A stretch of DNA of 64,000 bases from Rathayibacter sp. VKM Ac-2804 (GTDB lineage Bacteria; Actinomycetota; Actinomycetes; Actinomycetales; Microbacteriaceae): contig NZ_CP047420.1 in assembly GCF_009866655.1 (NCBI RefSeq), positions 3,596,001 through 3,660,000 of the forward strand, in the 5' to 3' direction. Below the pieces are notes generated by a model. It did no database searches, was not told where the DNA came from, and worked only from the letters and a program-made list of their open reading frames with translations. Made by a program: the position numbers and the translations under genes. Of this stretch, positions 53,439 through 63,227 are shown piece after piece; within the stretch, counting starts at the first letter, position 1, and each line of letters begins with the position of its first letter.

Positions 53439-54743
53439 TCAGAACGGTGCGGGCACGTTGTCGAAGCGCGGCCCCGGCGGCCGTTCCGGCGGCCGCCCGG
53501 GCAGTGGGGGTGGTCGGTCGCTGATCCGCCGTCCGGTCGGGCTCGTCCACTCGAGCGTCCCGTGGTCGTCGACCCGGTCGTAGCTCCACTGCTCCCCGTG
53601 CCGGACGTGGTGGTGGCTCGTGCAGAGCATGACGAGGTTCTCGAGAGACGTTTCACCGCCGTTGCGCCACTCGAGGGTGTGGTCGGCCTCGCTGGTCGAG
53701 GCAGTCCGGGTGCAACCGGGGAAGCGGCAGGTCTGATCCCGCAGCTGGAGGTGCAGGCGCATCTGCGCGGGCGGGACGCGCCAGGTGCGGCCGACCGAGA
53801 CGACTGCCCCGGTGTCGGAGTCGGTGAGCACCCGGGTGAAGGACGCAGCCGTGCGGATCAGCTCGCGCGCGATCGCCGCGGGCACCGGGCCGTAGCCGTC
53901 GAGGTCCGCAGGGGCGTCATCGAGACCGACGGCGGTGGACGCCGCGAGGGTGAGCCGCACCTCCGCGCGGACGCCGGGGACGAACGTCGGGTCGGGCCGG
54001 TGCTCGCCGTTCGGCGTGGTGCCGGCGATGTCCCCGTCGCAGAGCAGATCCATCGCCGCGTCGGCACTCAGCTGCTGGAGCGTCCGGGGATCGCCCTCGT
54101 CGCGGAGAGTGCGGGCGATGCGGCGCAGGCGGTCGTGGGCGCCGGAGACGGCAGGCGCCGACCCGTACACACAGAGCGTCGCCATCCCGTCGACGTCCGG
54201 GGTCACCCACACGGCGCGGTCCTCGCGGGCGCGGGCGTGCCGCGCGGCGAGAGGATCCTCGTGCAGCTCCTCCCGCCAGCGGCTGAGGGCTCGGCGCAGC
54301 TGCGTCGTCGTCATCGTGAGAGCCCCGTCCGCTGCGCGCTCGTCGAGTGCGGAGCGGGAGGCTTCCGGGAGGCTGCTCGCGGTCCTGCAGATCGCTTCGC
54401 AGGCATCCCAGAGGATCCGGCCGTCGCGCAGCAGTGCGCGGGTGAGCGGCAGGTGCTCCATCAGCAGCTGGGCGGTCTCGAGGCGGCGGGAGACCTCCTG
54501 CTCGGACAGGCCGATCGCGGCCGCCATCTCGGCTCGGACCGAGCGCTCGACGAGGTCGCGGGTCTCGCTCCGGGTCGCGCCGCGGGCGAACGCCTGCGGG
54601 ACGGTGAGCGCGACGCGGTAGCCGCGGTGCAGTCGCTCCGCCGCCCTCAGGCGCGTCGGCGAGGCGGCGCGCTCGGCTGCGGCGGAATCGTCGAAGCAGT
54701 CGCGCACCTCCGCGAGTGCCGCTGCCGTCTCATCCTCTGTCAT
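53439..54743 (-). CDS. DUF222/HNH endonuclease-family protein
   Basis: 434 residues. The N-terminal DUF222 helical region (SEQEVSRRLETAQLLMEHLP) is followed by the C-terminal HNH motif CRFPGCTRTASTSEADH, with LENLVMLCTSHHHVRH. This multi-copy family is typical of actinobacterial chromosomes. The ATG at 54743 is preferred to a TTG four codons earlier; neither has a good ribosome-binding site. It may be a mobile-element-derived nuclease. Confidence 0.92.
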   Translation of the reverse strand: MTEDETAAALAEVRDCFDDSAAAERAASPTRLRAAERLHRGYRVALTVPQAFARGATRSETRDLVERSVRAEMAAAIGLSEQEVSRRLETAQLLMEHLPLTRALLRDGRILWDACEAICRTASSLPEASRSALDERAADGALTMTTTQLRRALSRWREELHEDPLAARHARAREDRAVWVTPDVDGMATLCVYGSAPAVSGAHDRLRRIARTLRDEGDPRTLQQLSADAAMDLLCDGDIAGTTPNGEHRPDPTFVPGVRAEVRLTLAASTAVGLDDAPADLDGYGPVPAAIARELIRTAASFTRVLTDSDTGAVVSVGRTWRVPPAQMRLHLQLRDQTCRFPGCTRTASTSEADHTLEWRNGGETSLENLVMLCTSHHHVRHGEQWSYDRVDDHGTLEWTSPTGRRISDRPPPLPGRPPERPPGPRFDNVPAPF

Positions 54744-54852
54744 ACGCGTATTCAAGCAGGGACCACCGACACCGGAGCGGGGATGCGGGCCGATCGGGGA
54801 CAGCGTGCTCAGAGTGCGGGCTGGGGAGGAGACTCGCTCCCGGATGTCCGGC

Positions 54853-54900
54853 GGTGGTGGGTCTCGATACGCCGCCGAAGGCGGCTACTCGACCAGCATG
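54853..54900 (-). repeat. Dispersed palindrome, reverse copy
   Basis: GGTGGGTCTCGATACGCCG, a GAAG centre, then GCTACTCGACCAGCATG. Confidence 0.8.
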
Positions 54901-54983
54901 CAGGGCCGCCGGAGGCGGCTGCTCCACCAGCATGCGGAGCCCTGAGGACCACTCGATCGGCATCCTGCAGCGGAGTGCCTTCT

Positions 54984-55032
54984 CATGCTGGTCGAGTAGC
55001 CCGCGCAGCGGGCGTATCGAGACCCACCACCG
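54984..55032 (+). repeat. Dispersed palindrome, forward copy
   Basis: CATGCTGGTCGAGTAGCCCG, a CAG centre, then GTATCGAGACCCACC. A lone reverse half-site (GGGCTACTCGACCGG) follows at 55048-55063 and runs into the LacI gene. Confidence 0.8.
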
Positions 55033-55051
55033 TCAGAACCCCTACCGCGGG

Positions 55052-56110
55052 CTACTCGACCGGCGAAGAAGCCGCGGTCCGCCGCGGGGTGCTCGCCCGC
55101 AGCACGACGCGGGTCGGCAGCTCGACGGACGCGCCGTCGGCCTCGTCGCCGAGGGCCGCGGCGACCGCCCGCTCGCCGAGCGCGGCCAGCGGCACGGCGA
55201 CCGTGGTCAGCCCGGGGTGCACGTCCTCCGCGATGGGCGCGTCGTCGAAGCCCGCGACGCCCATGCCCGCGCCGGGCTCGACCCCGGCCGCGCGCATCGC
55301 GGAGGCGACGCCGACGGCCATCAGGTCGGTGACGGCGAAGACGAGGTCGATGTCAGCGGAGAGCCCGGCCAGCAGCGCGGCGGCCGCGTCGAACGCGCCG
55401 TCCCGGGTGAGCGGCGCCTCGACGATGAGACTCGGATCGACGCTCACACCGGCCGCAGCCAGCCCCTCGAGGAATCCCGCGACCCGGTCCGACGACGTGA
55501 GCACCGCCTCCGGACCGCGCACGATCGCGCAGCGCCGGTAGCCGGCCTCGGCGAGCGCCGCGGCGAGCGCCCGGGCTCCCGCGCGGTTGTCCACCTGCAC
55601 CGAGGGGAACGGCAGCCCGCCCTGGCTGATCATGGCGACCCGCCCGCCGGACGCCTCGTAGGCCTGCAGCTCGGCGATCAGCGCGTCGCGGTGGCGGTCG
55701 GCGGCGAAGCGGCTGCCGGCGAGCACGATGGCCCGCGGCCGCCCGCCGCGGAGCGAGCGCACCAGGCCGAGCTCCTTGTCCGGGTCGCGGTCGGTGACGG
55801 CGATGCGCACGTCCAGCCGCGCCGCGTCGGCGGCGCCGATGACGCCGGACGCGATGCCCGAGAAGTAGGGGTCGGTGATGTCGCTGACGAGCAGCGCGAT
55901 CGTCGAGGTGGTCCCCCGCGCGACGGCCTGCGCCGCCGGGTTCGCGGAGTAGCCCAGCTCGGCCGCGGCCGCCTCGACCCGCTCGCGGTACTCCCCCTGC
56001 ACCTTGCGGGCACTGCCGTTGAGCACGCGCGACGCGGTGGCCAGGGACACCCCCGCCGCACGGGCGACGTCGTGCAGCGTCGCGGCGGCGGTCGTTCGTC
56101 GTGCTGCCAC
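55052..56110 (-). CDS. LacI-family regulator
   Basis: 352 residues. The helix-turn-helix is ATLHDVARAAGVSLATASRVLNG. The ligand core ends AGFDDAPIAEDVHPGLTTV. It starts with GTG at 56110. The last codons, PVE-stop, are encoded by a half-copy of the dispersed repeat, so the true C-terminus may have been altered by repeat insertion. It is a candidate regulator for the AAGCG operators at 48678 and 53234-53290. Confidence 0.92.
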   Translation of the reverse strand: MAARRTTAAATLHDVARAAGVSLATASRVLNGSARKVQGEYRERVEAAAAELGYSANPAAQAVARGTTSTIALLVSDITDPYFSGIASGVIGAADAARLDVRIAVTDRDPDKELGLVRSLRGGRPRAIVLAGSRFAADRHRDALIAELQAYEASGGRVAMISQGGLPFPSVQVDNRAGARALAAALAEAGYRRCAIVRGPEAVLTSSDRVAGFLEGLAAAGVSVDPSLIVEAPLTRDGAFDAAAALLAGLSADIDLVFAVTDLMAVGVASAMRAAGVEPGAGMGVAGFDDAPIAEDVHPGLTTVAVPLAALGERAVAAALGDEADGASVELPTRVVLRASTPRRTAASSPVE

Positions 56111-56175
56111 GGTGCTCCTCGGGGTCCGGCGGCGGCTTCCCGCGCGCTCGCCAGTGTACGGAGGAGCGGGCGCGC

Positions 56176-57057
56176 TCAGCTCGCGTCGAGCGGCGACACC
56201 CCCGTCAGCTCGACGGCGCGGTCCCAGAGCCGGCGCGCGCGGTCGCGGTCGCGGGCCGCGCGGTTCGGATTCACCTGGCGCGGCGCCCCACGGACCTCGC
56301 CGAGGCCGCCCGGTCCGTAGTAGGCGCCGGAGCGGGCGTCGGGCGAGGTCGCCGCGAGCAGCGTCGGCAGCGCGCCGTCGTCACCGCTCTGCCCGACCGT
56401 GCGCATCAGGGTGCCCATCAGCGCGCCCTGTCCCGCCGTCGCGTGGGTGTGCAGCTCGGTCACCGACATGCCGGGGTGCGCGGCCATCGAGCCGACGCTC
56501 GAGCCCGCCCGGCGCAGGCGCCGGTGCAGCTCGAACGCGAAGACCAGGTCGGCCAGCTTCGACTGCCCGTAGGCCGGCCACGGGCTGTAGCGGCGGCGCT
56601 CCCAGTTCAGGTCGTCGAAGTCGAGGGTGCCGAAGCGGTGCGCGAGGCTCGAGAGCGACACCACCCGGTCGGCGATCCGCGGCAGCAGCAGCCCGGTCAG
56701 CGCGAACGGCCCGAGGAAGTTGGTGCCGAACTGCAGCTCGAAGCCGTCCGCCGTGCGCCCCTCCGGCACCGCCATGATGCCGGCGTTGTTGACGAGCACG
56801 TCGATCGGCCCGGTCGCCTCGGCGAACTCGCGCACCGAGGAGAGGTCGGCGAGGTCGAGTCGCCGGACGACGACATCGCCGCCCATCCGCTCGGCCGCCC
56901 GCTCGCCCTTCTCGACGGTCCGGCAGGCGAGGACGACGTGGGCGCCGTGCTCGGCGAGCGCCCGCGCGGTCGCCTCCCCCAGTCCGCTGTTCGCACCGGT
57001 GACGACGAACGTCCTGCCGGTCTGGTCGGGGATGTCTGCGGCGCTCCAGGAGGTCAT
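56176..57057 (-). CDS. SDR-family oxidoreductase (retinol-dehydrogenase-like)
   Basis: 293 residues. TGANSGLG binds the cofactor, LVNNAGIM and YGQSK (YxxxK) mark the active site, and the Ser lies in VVSLSSLAHRFG. The length and extended C-terminus fit the protochlorophyllide/retinol-dehydrogenase-like subgroup. The ATG at 57057 follows GGAGG. The substrate is unknown. Confidence 0.93.
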   Translation of the reverse strand: MTSWSAADIPDQTGRTFVVTGANSGLGEATARALAEHGAHVVLACRTVEKGERAAERMGGDVVVRRLDLADLSSVREFAEATGPIDVLVNNAGIMAVPEGRTADGFELQFGTNFLGPFALTGLLLPRIADRVVSLSSLAHRFGTLDFDDLNWERRRYSPWPAYGQSKLADLVFAFELHRRLRRAGSSVGSMAAHPGMSVTELHTHATAGQGALMGTLMRTVGQSGDDGALPTLLAATSPDARSGAYYGPGGLGEVRGAPRQVNPNRAARDRDRARRLWDRAVELTGVSPLDAS

Positions 57058-57101
57058 CCTCCCACCCTAGATTCCGGGCGTGCACGCCACCTGGACGCCG
57101 G

Positions 57102-59435
57102 TCAGTCCTCGGTCCAGCGGTACCAGTGCGCCACCGTGACCGGGCCGAGCTCGAGGAGAGGAGACGCGTCGCGGCGCCGGCGCTCCTCCGCGCTCCCGGT
57201 CAGGCCGATCCGCGCCTCGGGCGACATCGGCAGGATCTCCAGCAGGATCTCTCCCGCTCCGACCGCCCCGGCGCCCAGCTCGTCGAGGTCGAGGACCCAC
57301 GGCCCGCCGTCCCAGAACTGATCGGCCACGACCTCGCCCCCGACGAGGATCCGCGCGACGTCGCCTGCCCAGTGGATCTCGAGCTCCCGGCGCCGAGCAC
57401 GGGAATCGAGTGCGGGGACGTCGAGCCGGTGGACCGCCGCGGCGGCGAAGTCGGCGTCCCGCGGCGCGGAGGCGCGCCCCGCGGACTCGCCGTAGGAGGC
57501 GGGCACGCCGGCACCCTCGCGGACCAGCGCGACGCCGACCTCGACCGCGCCCCGCGGTGATGCGGCGGATCCGGGAACGGGGACGAAGCGCTGCCGCTCG
57601 ACGTCCCAGGCGCGCGGCGGACGGCTGCCGTGCCGCAGGTCGCCGGCGATCCGGCCCGAGCCGTCCGTCCAGACCGGATCCTCGGAGAGGACGAGGCGGC
57701 GGCGCCCGGCCTCGACGAGCACCGACGCCTCATCGCCCGCCTCCGCGGACAGGATCAGCACCGAGCACGCTCCGCCCGCGCCGCGCGCCCGCACCAGCAC
57801 CGGCTCGTCGACGTCGAGCCGGAGGATCCGCCCGTCCTGCCGCACGCCGTCGACCTCGAGCTCCGCGCCCTCGGCGAAGGCCAGCTCCGCGGTGACGCCG
57901 CGCGCCGCGACCAGCACCAGCGTCGGCTCCGCCCCGTCGAGGAGCGTCAGCGGCGTCGCGGTCGCCCAGTCCAGCCGCACCCCGCCGACCGTCAGGCCGA
58001 CCGGCCAGACCGCCAGCGTCCCCGCCGGCACCGCAGTGCTCACGGAGGGGAACCGCACGGTCTCGTCGTCCAGGCCGACCTCGAGCAGCACACCCGGGTG
58101 CTCCGGCAGCGGCTCGTGCGGCTGGTGCCAGGTGACGAACACGAAGCCGCTCGTCCCGTCGCTGCGCAGCGCCCAGCGCAGGGTGTCCGTGTCCTGCTGG
58201 CTCGAGGGCAGCTCGTCCGGCAGCGTCGACGGCATCTCCGCGAGCCGCTCGCCGAACGCCTCGAGGAAGGCGTGCTGGCGCCGCAGCAGCGCGAGCGTCG
58301 GCGACGGCCGCCCGCTCGCGCCGATCGGCGCGCGGAAGTCGTAGTCGAACCGCGGCAGGTCGTTCGGGTAGCCGGTGGCCTGCGACTCCTGCAGCCCGTC
58401 GACCGTCACTCCACGCGGGTTCGTCCCGCCGGCGTACATGTAGTACCCCTGCCAGGCCGAGCCGTTGCCGATCTTGGTGTGCGCGACCGCCGCGATGTCG
58501 AGCGGCTGCACGGCCGGGCGCCGGTGGTAGGCGGTGGCCATGCCGCCGCCGAGCTCGCAGGTCGCCGGCGGGTAGTCGAGCGAGGGGGCGCGGGGCGTCA
58601 CCGCGTCGGTCGCACCGCGGACGTCCGCGCCGATCCCCGGGTCGTCCCACTGGTGGCTGAAGAAGAAGTGGTCGCGGAAGGTGGTGTCCCACGGCGAGTC
58701 CGACTCGACCCAGAAGCCGTCGGCGTAGCCGCCGAAGAGCGGCAGGACCTCGTCCAGCGGGAGGTCCGCGCCGCCCCAGCCGGTCGACGTCCAGATCGGC
58801 GCGGTCAGTCCCGCCTCGCGGGCCAGGCCCTTCAGCGTCCGGATGTGCTCGGGCTGGTCGTAGATCTCGTTCTCGAGCTGGATCGCGACGACGTTGCTGC
58901 CGGGCCCGCAGCGCGAGGCCAGCTCGCCGCCGAGGGCGCCGAACCAGTCCCGGACGAGCGCCAGGTAGCGGGGATCGTCGGTCCGGTGCCGCACGTCGGC
59001 GTCCTGCACCCAGTCGGGGAACCCGCCGTTGCGGACCTCGCCGTGGCACCACGGCCCCACGCGCAGCACGACGTCCAGCCCGACCTCGGCGCACAGGTCG
59101 ACGAACGCGCCGACGTCGAGGTCCCCGTCGAAGCGACGGGCGCCGCGGACCTCCTCGTGGTGGATCCAGATCGTGTAGAACGCCACGACGGTGACGCCGC
59201 TCGCGCGCATCAGCCGCAGCCGCTCCTCCCACCGCGCCCGCGGCACGCGGCTGCAGTGCAGCTCGCCCGACACCGGGACGAACGGCCGGCCGTCGCGCAG
59301 CACGGAGCGGCTGGTCAGCCGCCAGCGGTCGTGGCGGTCGACCGTGTTGCTCATCGCGGGCTCCCGGCGCTCGGCGGCCCACGGGAGGTGCCGCACCGAC
59401 GCGGCGGTGACGGTGTCCTGGCGTGCTTCGGTCAT
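57102..59435 (-). CDS. Beta-galactosidase (GH35-like)
   Basis: 777 residues. VSGELHCSRVPRARWEERL, FYTIWIHHEE, VGPWCHGEVRNGGFPDWV and AIQLENEIYD match the GH35 barrel. The Glu of ENE is the acid/base, and the Glu in ATCELGGGM is the probable nucleophile, where GH35 usually has EFxxGWFD. There is no signal peptide. The ATG at 59435 follows AAGGAGCATCTCC. It is preceded by a LacI gene and is probably under its control. Confidence 0.88.
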   Translation of the reverse strand: MTEARQDTVTAASVRHLPWAAERREPAMSNTVDRHDRWRLTSRSVLRDGRPFVPVSGELHCSRVPRARWEERLRLMRASGVTVVAFYTIWIHHEEVRGARRFDGDLDVGAFVDLCAEVGLDVVLRVGPWCHGEVRNGGFPDWVQDADVRHRTDDPRYLALVRDWFGALGGELASRCGPGSNVVAIQLENEIYDQPEHIRTLKGLAREAGLTAPIWTSTGWGGADLPLDEVLPLFGGYADGFWVESDSPWDTTFRDHFFFSHQWDDPGIGADVRGATDAVTPRAPSLDYPPATCELGGGMATAYHRRPAVQPLDIAAVAHTKIGNGSAWQGYYMYAGGTNPRGVTVDGLQESQATGYPNDLPRFDYDFRAPIGASGRPSPTLALLRRQHAFLEAFGERLAEMPSTLPDELPSSQQDTDTLRWALRSDGTSGFVFVTWHQPHEPLPEHPGVLLEVGLDDETVRFPSVSTAVPAGTLAVWPVGLTVGGVRLDWATATPLTLLDGAEPTLVLVAARGVTAELAFAEGAELEVDGVRQDGRILRLDVDEPVLVRARGAGGACSVLILSAEAGDEASVLVEAGRRRLVLSEDPVWTDGSGRIAGDLRHGSRPPRAWDVERQRFVPVPGSAASPRGAVEVGVALVREGAGVPASYGESAGRASAPRDADFAAAAVHRLDVPALDSRARRRELEIHWAGDVARILVGGEVVADQFWDGGPWVLDLDELGAGAVGAGEILLEILPMSPEARIGLTGSAEERRRRDASPLLELGPVTVAHWYRWTED

Positions 59436-59505
59436 GGAGATGCTCCTTCGGATCCGGCCGATCGATCCCGTCCACGCTAGCGGGGGCGGATCCGGGGCCT
59501 CCCCC

Positions 59506-60522
59506 TCAGCGCCGCGCCCGCGTCGACGCCCGCACCACCAGCTCCGGCAGGAACACCGTCTGCCGCGGGATCAGCTCCGGGTCCGCCGCCTCCTCCAGCA
59601 GCACGCGCAGCGCCGTCCGCCCGATCACCGAGCTCGGCTGCCGCATCGAGGACAGCGGCACGGCGGCGGCCGCGGCGAACGAGATGTCGTCGAAGCCGAT
59701 CAGCGCGATCTCCTCCGGCACCAGCATCCGCCCGTCCACGGCGAGCGCCTGCAGCAGCCCCAGGGCGACCAGATCGTTGGCCGCGAAGAGCGCGTCGGGG
59801 CGGTCGCGGCGCGGCCGGGCCAGGATGCGCGCCCCGGCGGCGACCCCCTGCGCGACGGTCAGCGCCGTCGTCGCGACCACCTCGAGGTCCACCGCGGCGT
59901 CGCTGTTCTCGACCGCGACCCGCGCGCCGGCGAGCCGGTCGGTGACCTGGCGGATCTCGAACGGCCCGCCCACGAAGGCGAGCCGGCGCCGCCCGGTGGC
60001 GATGAGGTGCTCGGCCGCCATCCGCCCGCCGGCCACACTGTCCACCGAGACCGAGCTGTAGCGGCCGTCGCCGCTGAAGCGGTCGACCAGCACGACGGGC
60101 ACGCCCCGCCCGCGCAGCTTCTCCAGCCGCTGCGAGATGTCGCCGTAGGGAGCGATCAGCACACCGCGCACCTGCTGCTCCTCGAAGAGGTCGAGGTACT
60201 GCCGCTCGCGCGACGGGTCCTCATCGGTGTTGCCGTAGAGCACGGCGATCTGGTGGCGGGACGCCTCGTCCTCGGCCCCGCGGACCACGTCGTTGAAGAA
60301 CGGGTTCTGCCCGTCGAGCACCACGAAGCCGACGGTCGAGCTCACGCCGTTGCGGAGCTTGCGCGCGGCATCGTTGCGCACGTAGCCGAGCGACTCGACG
60401 GCGGCGTTCACCCGGGCGAGCGAGTCGTCGGAGACCTCGTCCGGCCGGTTGAGCACGTTGGAGACCGTGCCGACCGAGACGCCGGCGCGCAGGGCGACGT
60501 CGCGGATGCTCACTCGCGCCAC
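59506..60522 (-). CDS. LacI-family regulator of the divergent ABC importer
   Basis: 338 residues. The helix-turn-helix is SIRDVALRAGVSVGTVSNVLNR. It starts with GTG at 60522. It is divergent from the importer at 60676 and upstream of the beta-galactosidase, and probably represses both. Confidence 0.93.
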   Translation of the reverse strand: MARVSIRDVALRAGVSVGTVSNVLNRPDEVSDDSLARVNAAVESLGYVRNDAARKLRNGVSSTVGFVVLDGQNPFFNDVVRGAEDEASRHQIAVLYGNTDEDPSRERQYLDLFEEQQVRGVLIAPYGDISQRLEKLRGRGVPVVLVDRFSGDGRYSSVSVDSVAGGRMAAEHLIATGRRRLAFVGGPFEIRQVTDRLAGARVAVENSDAAVDLEVVATTALTVAQGVAAGARILARPRRDRPDALFAANDLVALGLLQALAVDGRMLVPEEIALIGFDDISFAAAAAVPLSSMRQPSSVIGRTALRVLLEEAADPELIPRQTVFLPELVVRASTRARR

Positions 60523-60557
60523 TTCGCCTCCCCTGGGACGCCGAGCCGCCTTCCGCG

Positions 60558-60627
60558 TTGACCGCTCCGGCTCAGCGTCCCTATAGTAGCGATGAAGCTG
60601 GATGAATCGATTCAGGTCCTCTTCATC
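60558..60627 (+). promoter_or_regulatory. Promoter and LacI operator of the ribose/rhamnose-type importer
   Basis: TTGACC (60558-60563) and TATAGT (60582-60587) are 18 bases apart. The perfect 12-base palindrome TGAATCGATTCA (60603-60614) lies just after the likely start point. GATGAAG (60591) and CTTCATC (60621) form an outer dyad around it. The central CG and location suit LacI repression. Confidence 0.7.
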
Positions 60628-60675
60628 CGAAGCCGGGACCTGATCGCGATTCCCCTCGATGAGGAGGTACCACCC

Positions 60676-62181
60676 GTGGCATCAGATCCGCCACCCGCAC
60701 TCGAACTCGCCCGCGTGGTCAAGGCGTTCGGCGCCGTCGTCGCGCTGCGCTCGGGCACCATCGCCGTGCACCGCGGGTCGATCCACGCCCTCGTCGGCGA
60801 GAACGGCGCCGGCAAGTCGACGCTCGTGAAGATCATCGCCGGAGTGCACCAGCGCGACGCGGGCGAGTTCCTCCTCGACGGCGAGCCGGTCGACTTCTCC
60901 TCGACCGCGCAGTCGAAGGCCGCGGGCATCGCCGTGATCTACCAGGAGCCGACGCTCTTCCCCGATCTCAGCGTCACCGAGAACATCTTCATGGGCCGCC
61001 AGCCGCGCGGTCGCCTCGGCCGCATCGACCGCAAGGCCATGCGCACCGAGGTCGTCGGCCTCTTCGAGCGCCTCGGCGTCCGGATCGACCCCGACCGCCC
61101 CGCCGAGGGCCTCTCCATCGCCGACCAGCAGATCATCGAGATCGCCAAGGCTATCTCGCTCGACGCGAAGGTCCTCGTGATGGACGAGCCGACCGCCGCG
61201 CTCTCCGGCGTCGAGGTCGAGCGCCTCTTCACCGTCGCCCGGTCGCTCCGCGACGAGGGCCGCGCGCTGATCTTCATCTCGCACCGCTTCGACGAGGTCT
61301 TCTCGCTCTGCGACACCATCACCGTGATGCGCGACGGCGCCTACATCTCCACGACCGCCACCACCGACGCCACCGTCGACGGCATCGTCCGCGAGATGGT
61401 CGGCCGCGACATCACCGAGCTCTTCCCCAAGCAGACGACCGAGATCACCGACGTCCTGCTCGAGGTCGCCGGCCTCACCTCGGCCGGCGTCTTCCACGAC
61501 ATCTCCTTCACCGTCCGCGCCGGCGAGATCGTCGGCCTGGCCGGCCTCGTCGGCGCCGGCCGCAGCGAGGTCGCCCGCGCCGTCTTCGGCGTCGACCCGT
61601 ACGACTCCGGCTCGGTCACTCTCGCCGGTGGCCGGATCCCGGCCGGCAGCCCCTCCGCCGCGATGCGCGCCGGGCTCGCGCTCGTCCCCGAGGACCGCCG
61701 CAAGCAGGGCCTCGTGCTCGACTCCTCCGTCTCGCGCAACATCACGATGGCGATCCAGAAGTCGCTGTCCAAGGGCGGCCTGATCACCGGCCGCCGCGAG
61801 AACACGGCCGCCCGCGACTGGGCCGCGCGCCTCGAGGTGAAGACCGACGCGCTCGACACCGTCGCCGGCACCCTCTCGGGCGGCAACCAGCAGAAGGTCG
61901 TGCTGGGCAAGTGGCTCGCCACGGATCCGAGGGTCCTGATCATCGACGAGCCGACCCGCGGCATCGACGTCGGCACCAAGTCCGAAGTGCACCGGCTGCT
62001 CTCGCAGCTCGCCGGGGAGGGAATGGGGATCCTGATGATCTCGTCCGAGCTGCCCGAGGTGCTCGGCATGGCCGACCGCGTCCTGGTGATGCGCGAGGGG
62101 CGGATCACCGCCGAGCTCGACCGCTCCGACGCCACCAGCGAGACCGTGATGCTCGCCGCCACCAGAGGGGCAGCCGCATGA
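60676..62181 (+). CDS. Sugar ABC importer ATPase, two nucleotide-binding domains (RbsA/RhaT class)
   Basis: 501 residues. The first half has [10 protein letters not shown] (Walker A) and [13 protein letters not shown] (Walker B). The second half has [16 protein letters not shown] and [16 protein letters not shown]; its Walker A is degenerate, as is normal in RbsA. The GTG at 60676 follows GAGGAGG at an eight-base spacing. An in-frame ATG at 60592 lies in the operator. It powers the two permeases that follow. The sugar could be ribose, rhamnose or a related pentose or methylpentose. Confidence 0.92.
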   Translation: MASDPPPALELARVVKAFGAVVALRSGTIAVHRGSIHALVGENGAGKSTLVKIIAGVHQRDAGEFLLDGEPVDFSSTAQSKAAGIAVIYQEPTLFPDLSVTENIFMGRQPRGRLGRIDRKAMRTEVVGLFERLGVRIDPDRPAEGLSIADQQIIEIAKAISLDAKVLVMDEPTAALSGVEVERLFTVARSLRDEGRALIFISHRFDEVFSLCDTITVMRDGAYISTTATTDATVDGIVREMVGRDITELFPKQTTEITDVLLEVAGLTSAGVFHDISFTVRAGEIVGLAGLVGAGRSEVARAVFGVDPYDSGSVTLAGGRIPAGSPSAAMRAGLALVPEDRRKQGLVLDSSVSRNITMAIQKSLSKGGLITGRRENTAARDWAARLEVKTDALDTVAGTLSGGNQQKVVLGKWLATDPRVLIIDEPTRGIDVGTKSEVHRLLSQLAGEGMGILMISSELPEVLGMADRVLVMREGRITAELDRSDATSETVMLAATRGAAA

Positions 62182-63227
62182 GCACCGCCCAGGCGCCGGC
62201 GCAGAAGCGCGTGCCGGCCGCGAAGCCCAACGCCTTCTCCTCCGGCTTCGGCTCCTTCGTCCGGGCCCGCGAGACGGGAATCCTGCTCGCGCTGGTCCTC
62301 GTCGTCATCGCGACGACCGCGAAGAACCCGACCTTCCTCTTCTCCCCCGACGGCTGGCGCGACCTGCTGCTGACCCCGTCGATCCTGATCCTGATCGCGG
62401 TCGGCCAGGCCATCGTGATCATCACCCGCTCGGTCGACCTCTCGGTCGGCTCGATCCTGGGGCTGACCGCCTACCTCACCGGTCGCCTCTTCCTGGACAT
62501 GCCGGGCATCCCGATCCTCGCCGTCTTCGCCGCCGGCATCGTCTTCGGCGGACTGCTCGGGCTGATCAACGGCGCGCTCGTCGCGTTCGCGAAGGTCCCG
62601 GCGCTGGTGATCACCCTCGGCACGCTCTACGCCTACCGCGGCATCAACGTCGCCTGGACGGGCAGCGACCGGATCAACGCGTCCGATATGCCCAAGGACT
62701 TCCTCGCCCTGGGCACCGGCCAGTTCCTCACCATCCCGTACCTCACGATCATCGCCCTCGTCGTGCTGGTCGCCGCGGGCTGGTACCTGCGCAACCAGCG
62801 CGCGGGCCGCGAGTTCTACGCGATCGGCTCCGACCCGGACGCGGCGCGGCTCTACGGCCTGCCCGTCACCCGGCGCATCCTCGTCGCCTTCGTCGTCTCC
62901 GGCGCGCTGACCGGCCTGGCCGGCGTGCTCTACGCCGCGCGCTACGGCACCGTCAACTCGCAGGCCGGCTCCGGCTACGAGCTCGACGCGGTCGGCGCCG
63001 CGGTGATCGGCGGCGTCGCGATCTTCGGCGGCTCCGGCACGGTCTGGGGCGCGGCGATCGGCGCCGTGCTGCTGCTCACCATCAACCGGGCCCTGCCGAT
63101 CCTGGGCGTGCCCGACTTCTGGCAGCGGGCGGTGGTCGGCGTGCTGATCATCGGCGCGATCGTGCTCGACCGCGTGCTCTCCCTCCGACAGTCCCGCAAG
63201 CTCCTCGAAGAGAGGGACGACTCCTGA
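62178..63227 (+). CDS. Sugar ABC importer permease (RbsC/RhaP class)
   Basis: 349 residues with about ten helices. [20 protein letters not shown] is the family signature and [16 protein letters not shown] is the coupling-loop EAA-like motif. The ATG overlaps the ATPase stop (ATGA). Confidence 0.93.
   Translation: MSTAQAPAQKRVPAAKPNAFSSGFGSFVRARETGILLALVLVVIATTAKNPTFLFSPDGWRDLLLTPSILILIAVGQAIVIITRSVDLSVGSILGLTAYLTGRLFLDMPGIPILAVFAAGIVFGGLLGLINGALVAFAKVPALVITLGTLYAYRGINVAWTGSDRINASDMPKDFLALGTGQFLTIPYLTIIALVVLVAAGWYLRNQRAGREFYAIGSDPDAARLYGLPVTRRILVAFVVSGALTGLAGVLYAARYGTVNSQAGSGYELDAVGAAVIGGVAIFGGSGTVWGAAIGAVLLLTINRALPILGVPDFWQRAVVGVLIIGAIVLDRVLSLRQSRKLLEERDDS

Larger units (their letters stand above)
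54744..55051. other. Repeat-rich intergenic region
   Basis: About 300 bases between the HNH start and the LacI stop. It holds repeat copies at 54853-54900 (reverse) and 54984-55032 (forward) and a degenerate one at about 54901-54934. No gene is visible. Confidence 0.6.

Noticed and set aside
53439..54743. HNH gene as a homing endonuclease or active mobile element
   Set aside because: DUF222/HNH genes are common multi-copy chromosomal genes in this group and no intron or intein boundary is visible.
53562..55541. 659-codon forward frame
   Set aside because: It is antisense to the HNH and LacI genes and crosses the repeat-rich spacer.
60592..60675. Upstream in-frame ATG of the importer ATPase
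   Set aside because: It lies about at the predicted transcription start and inside the operator; the GTG at 60676 has a strong ribosome-binding site.
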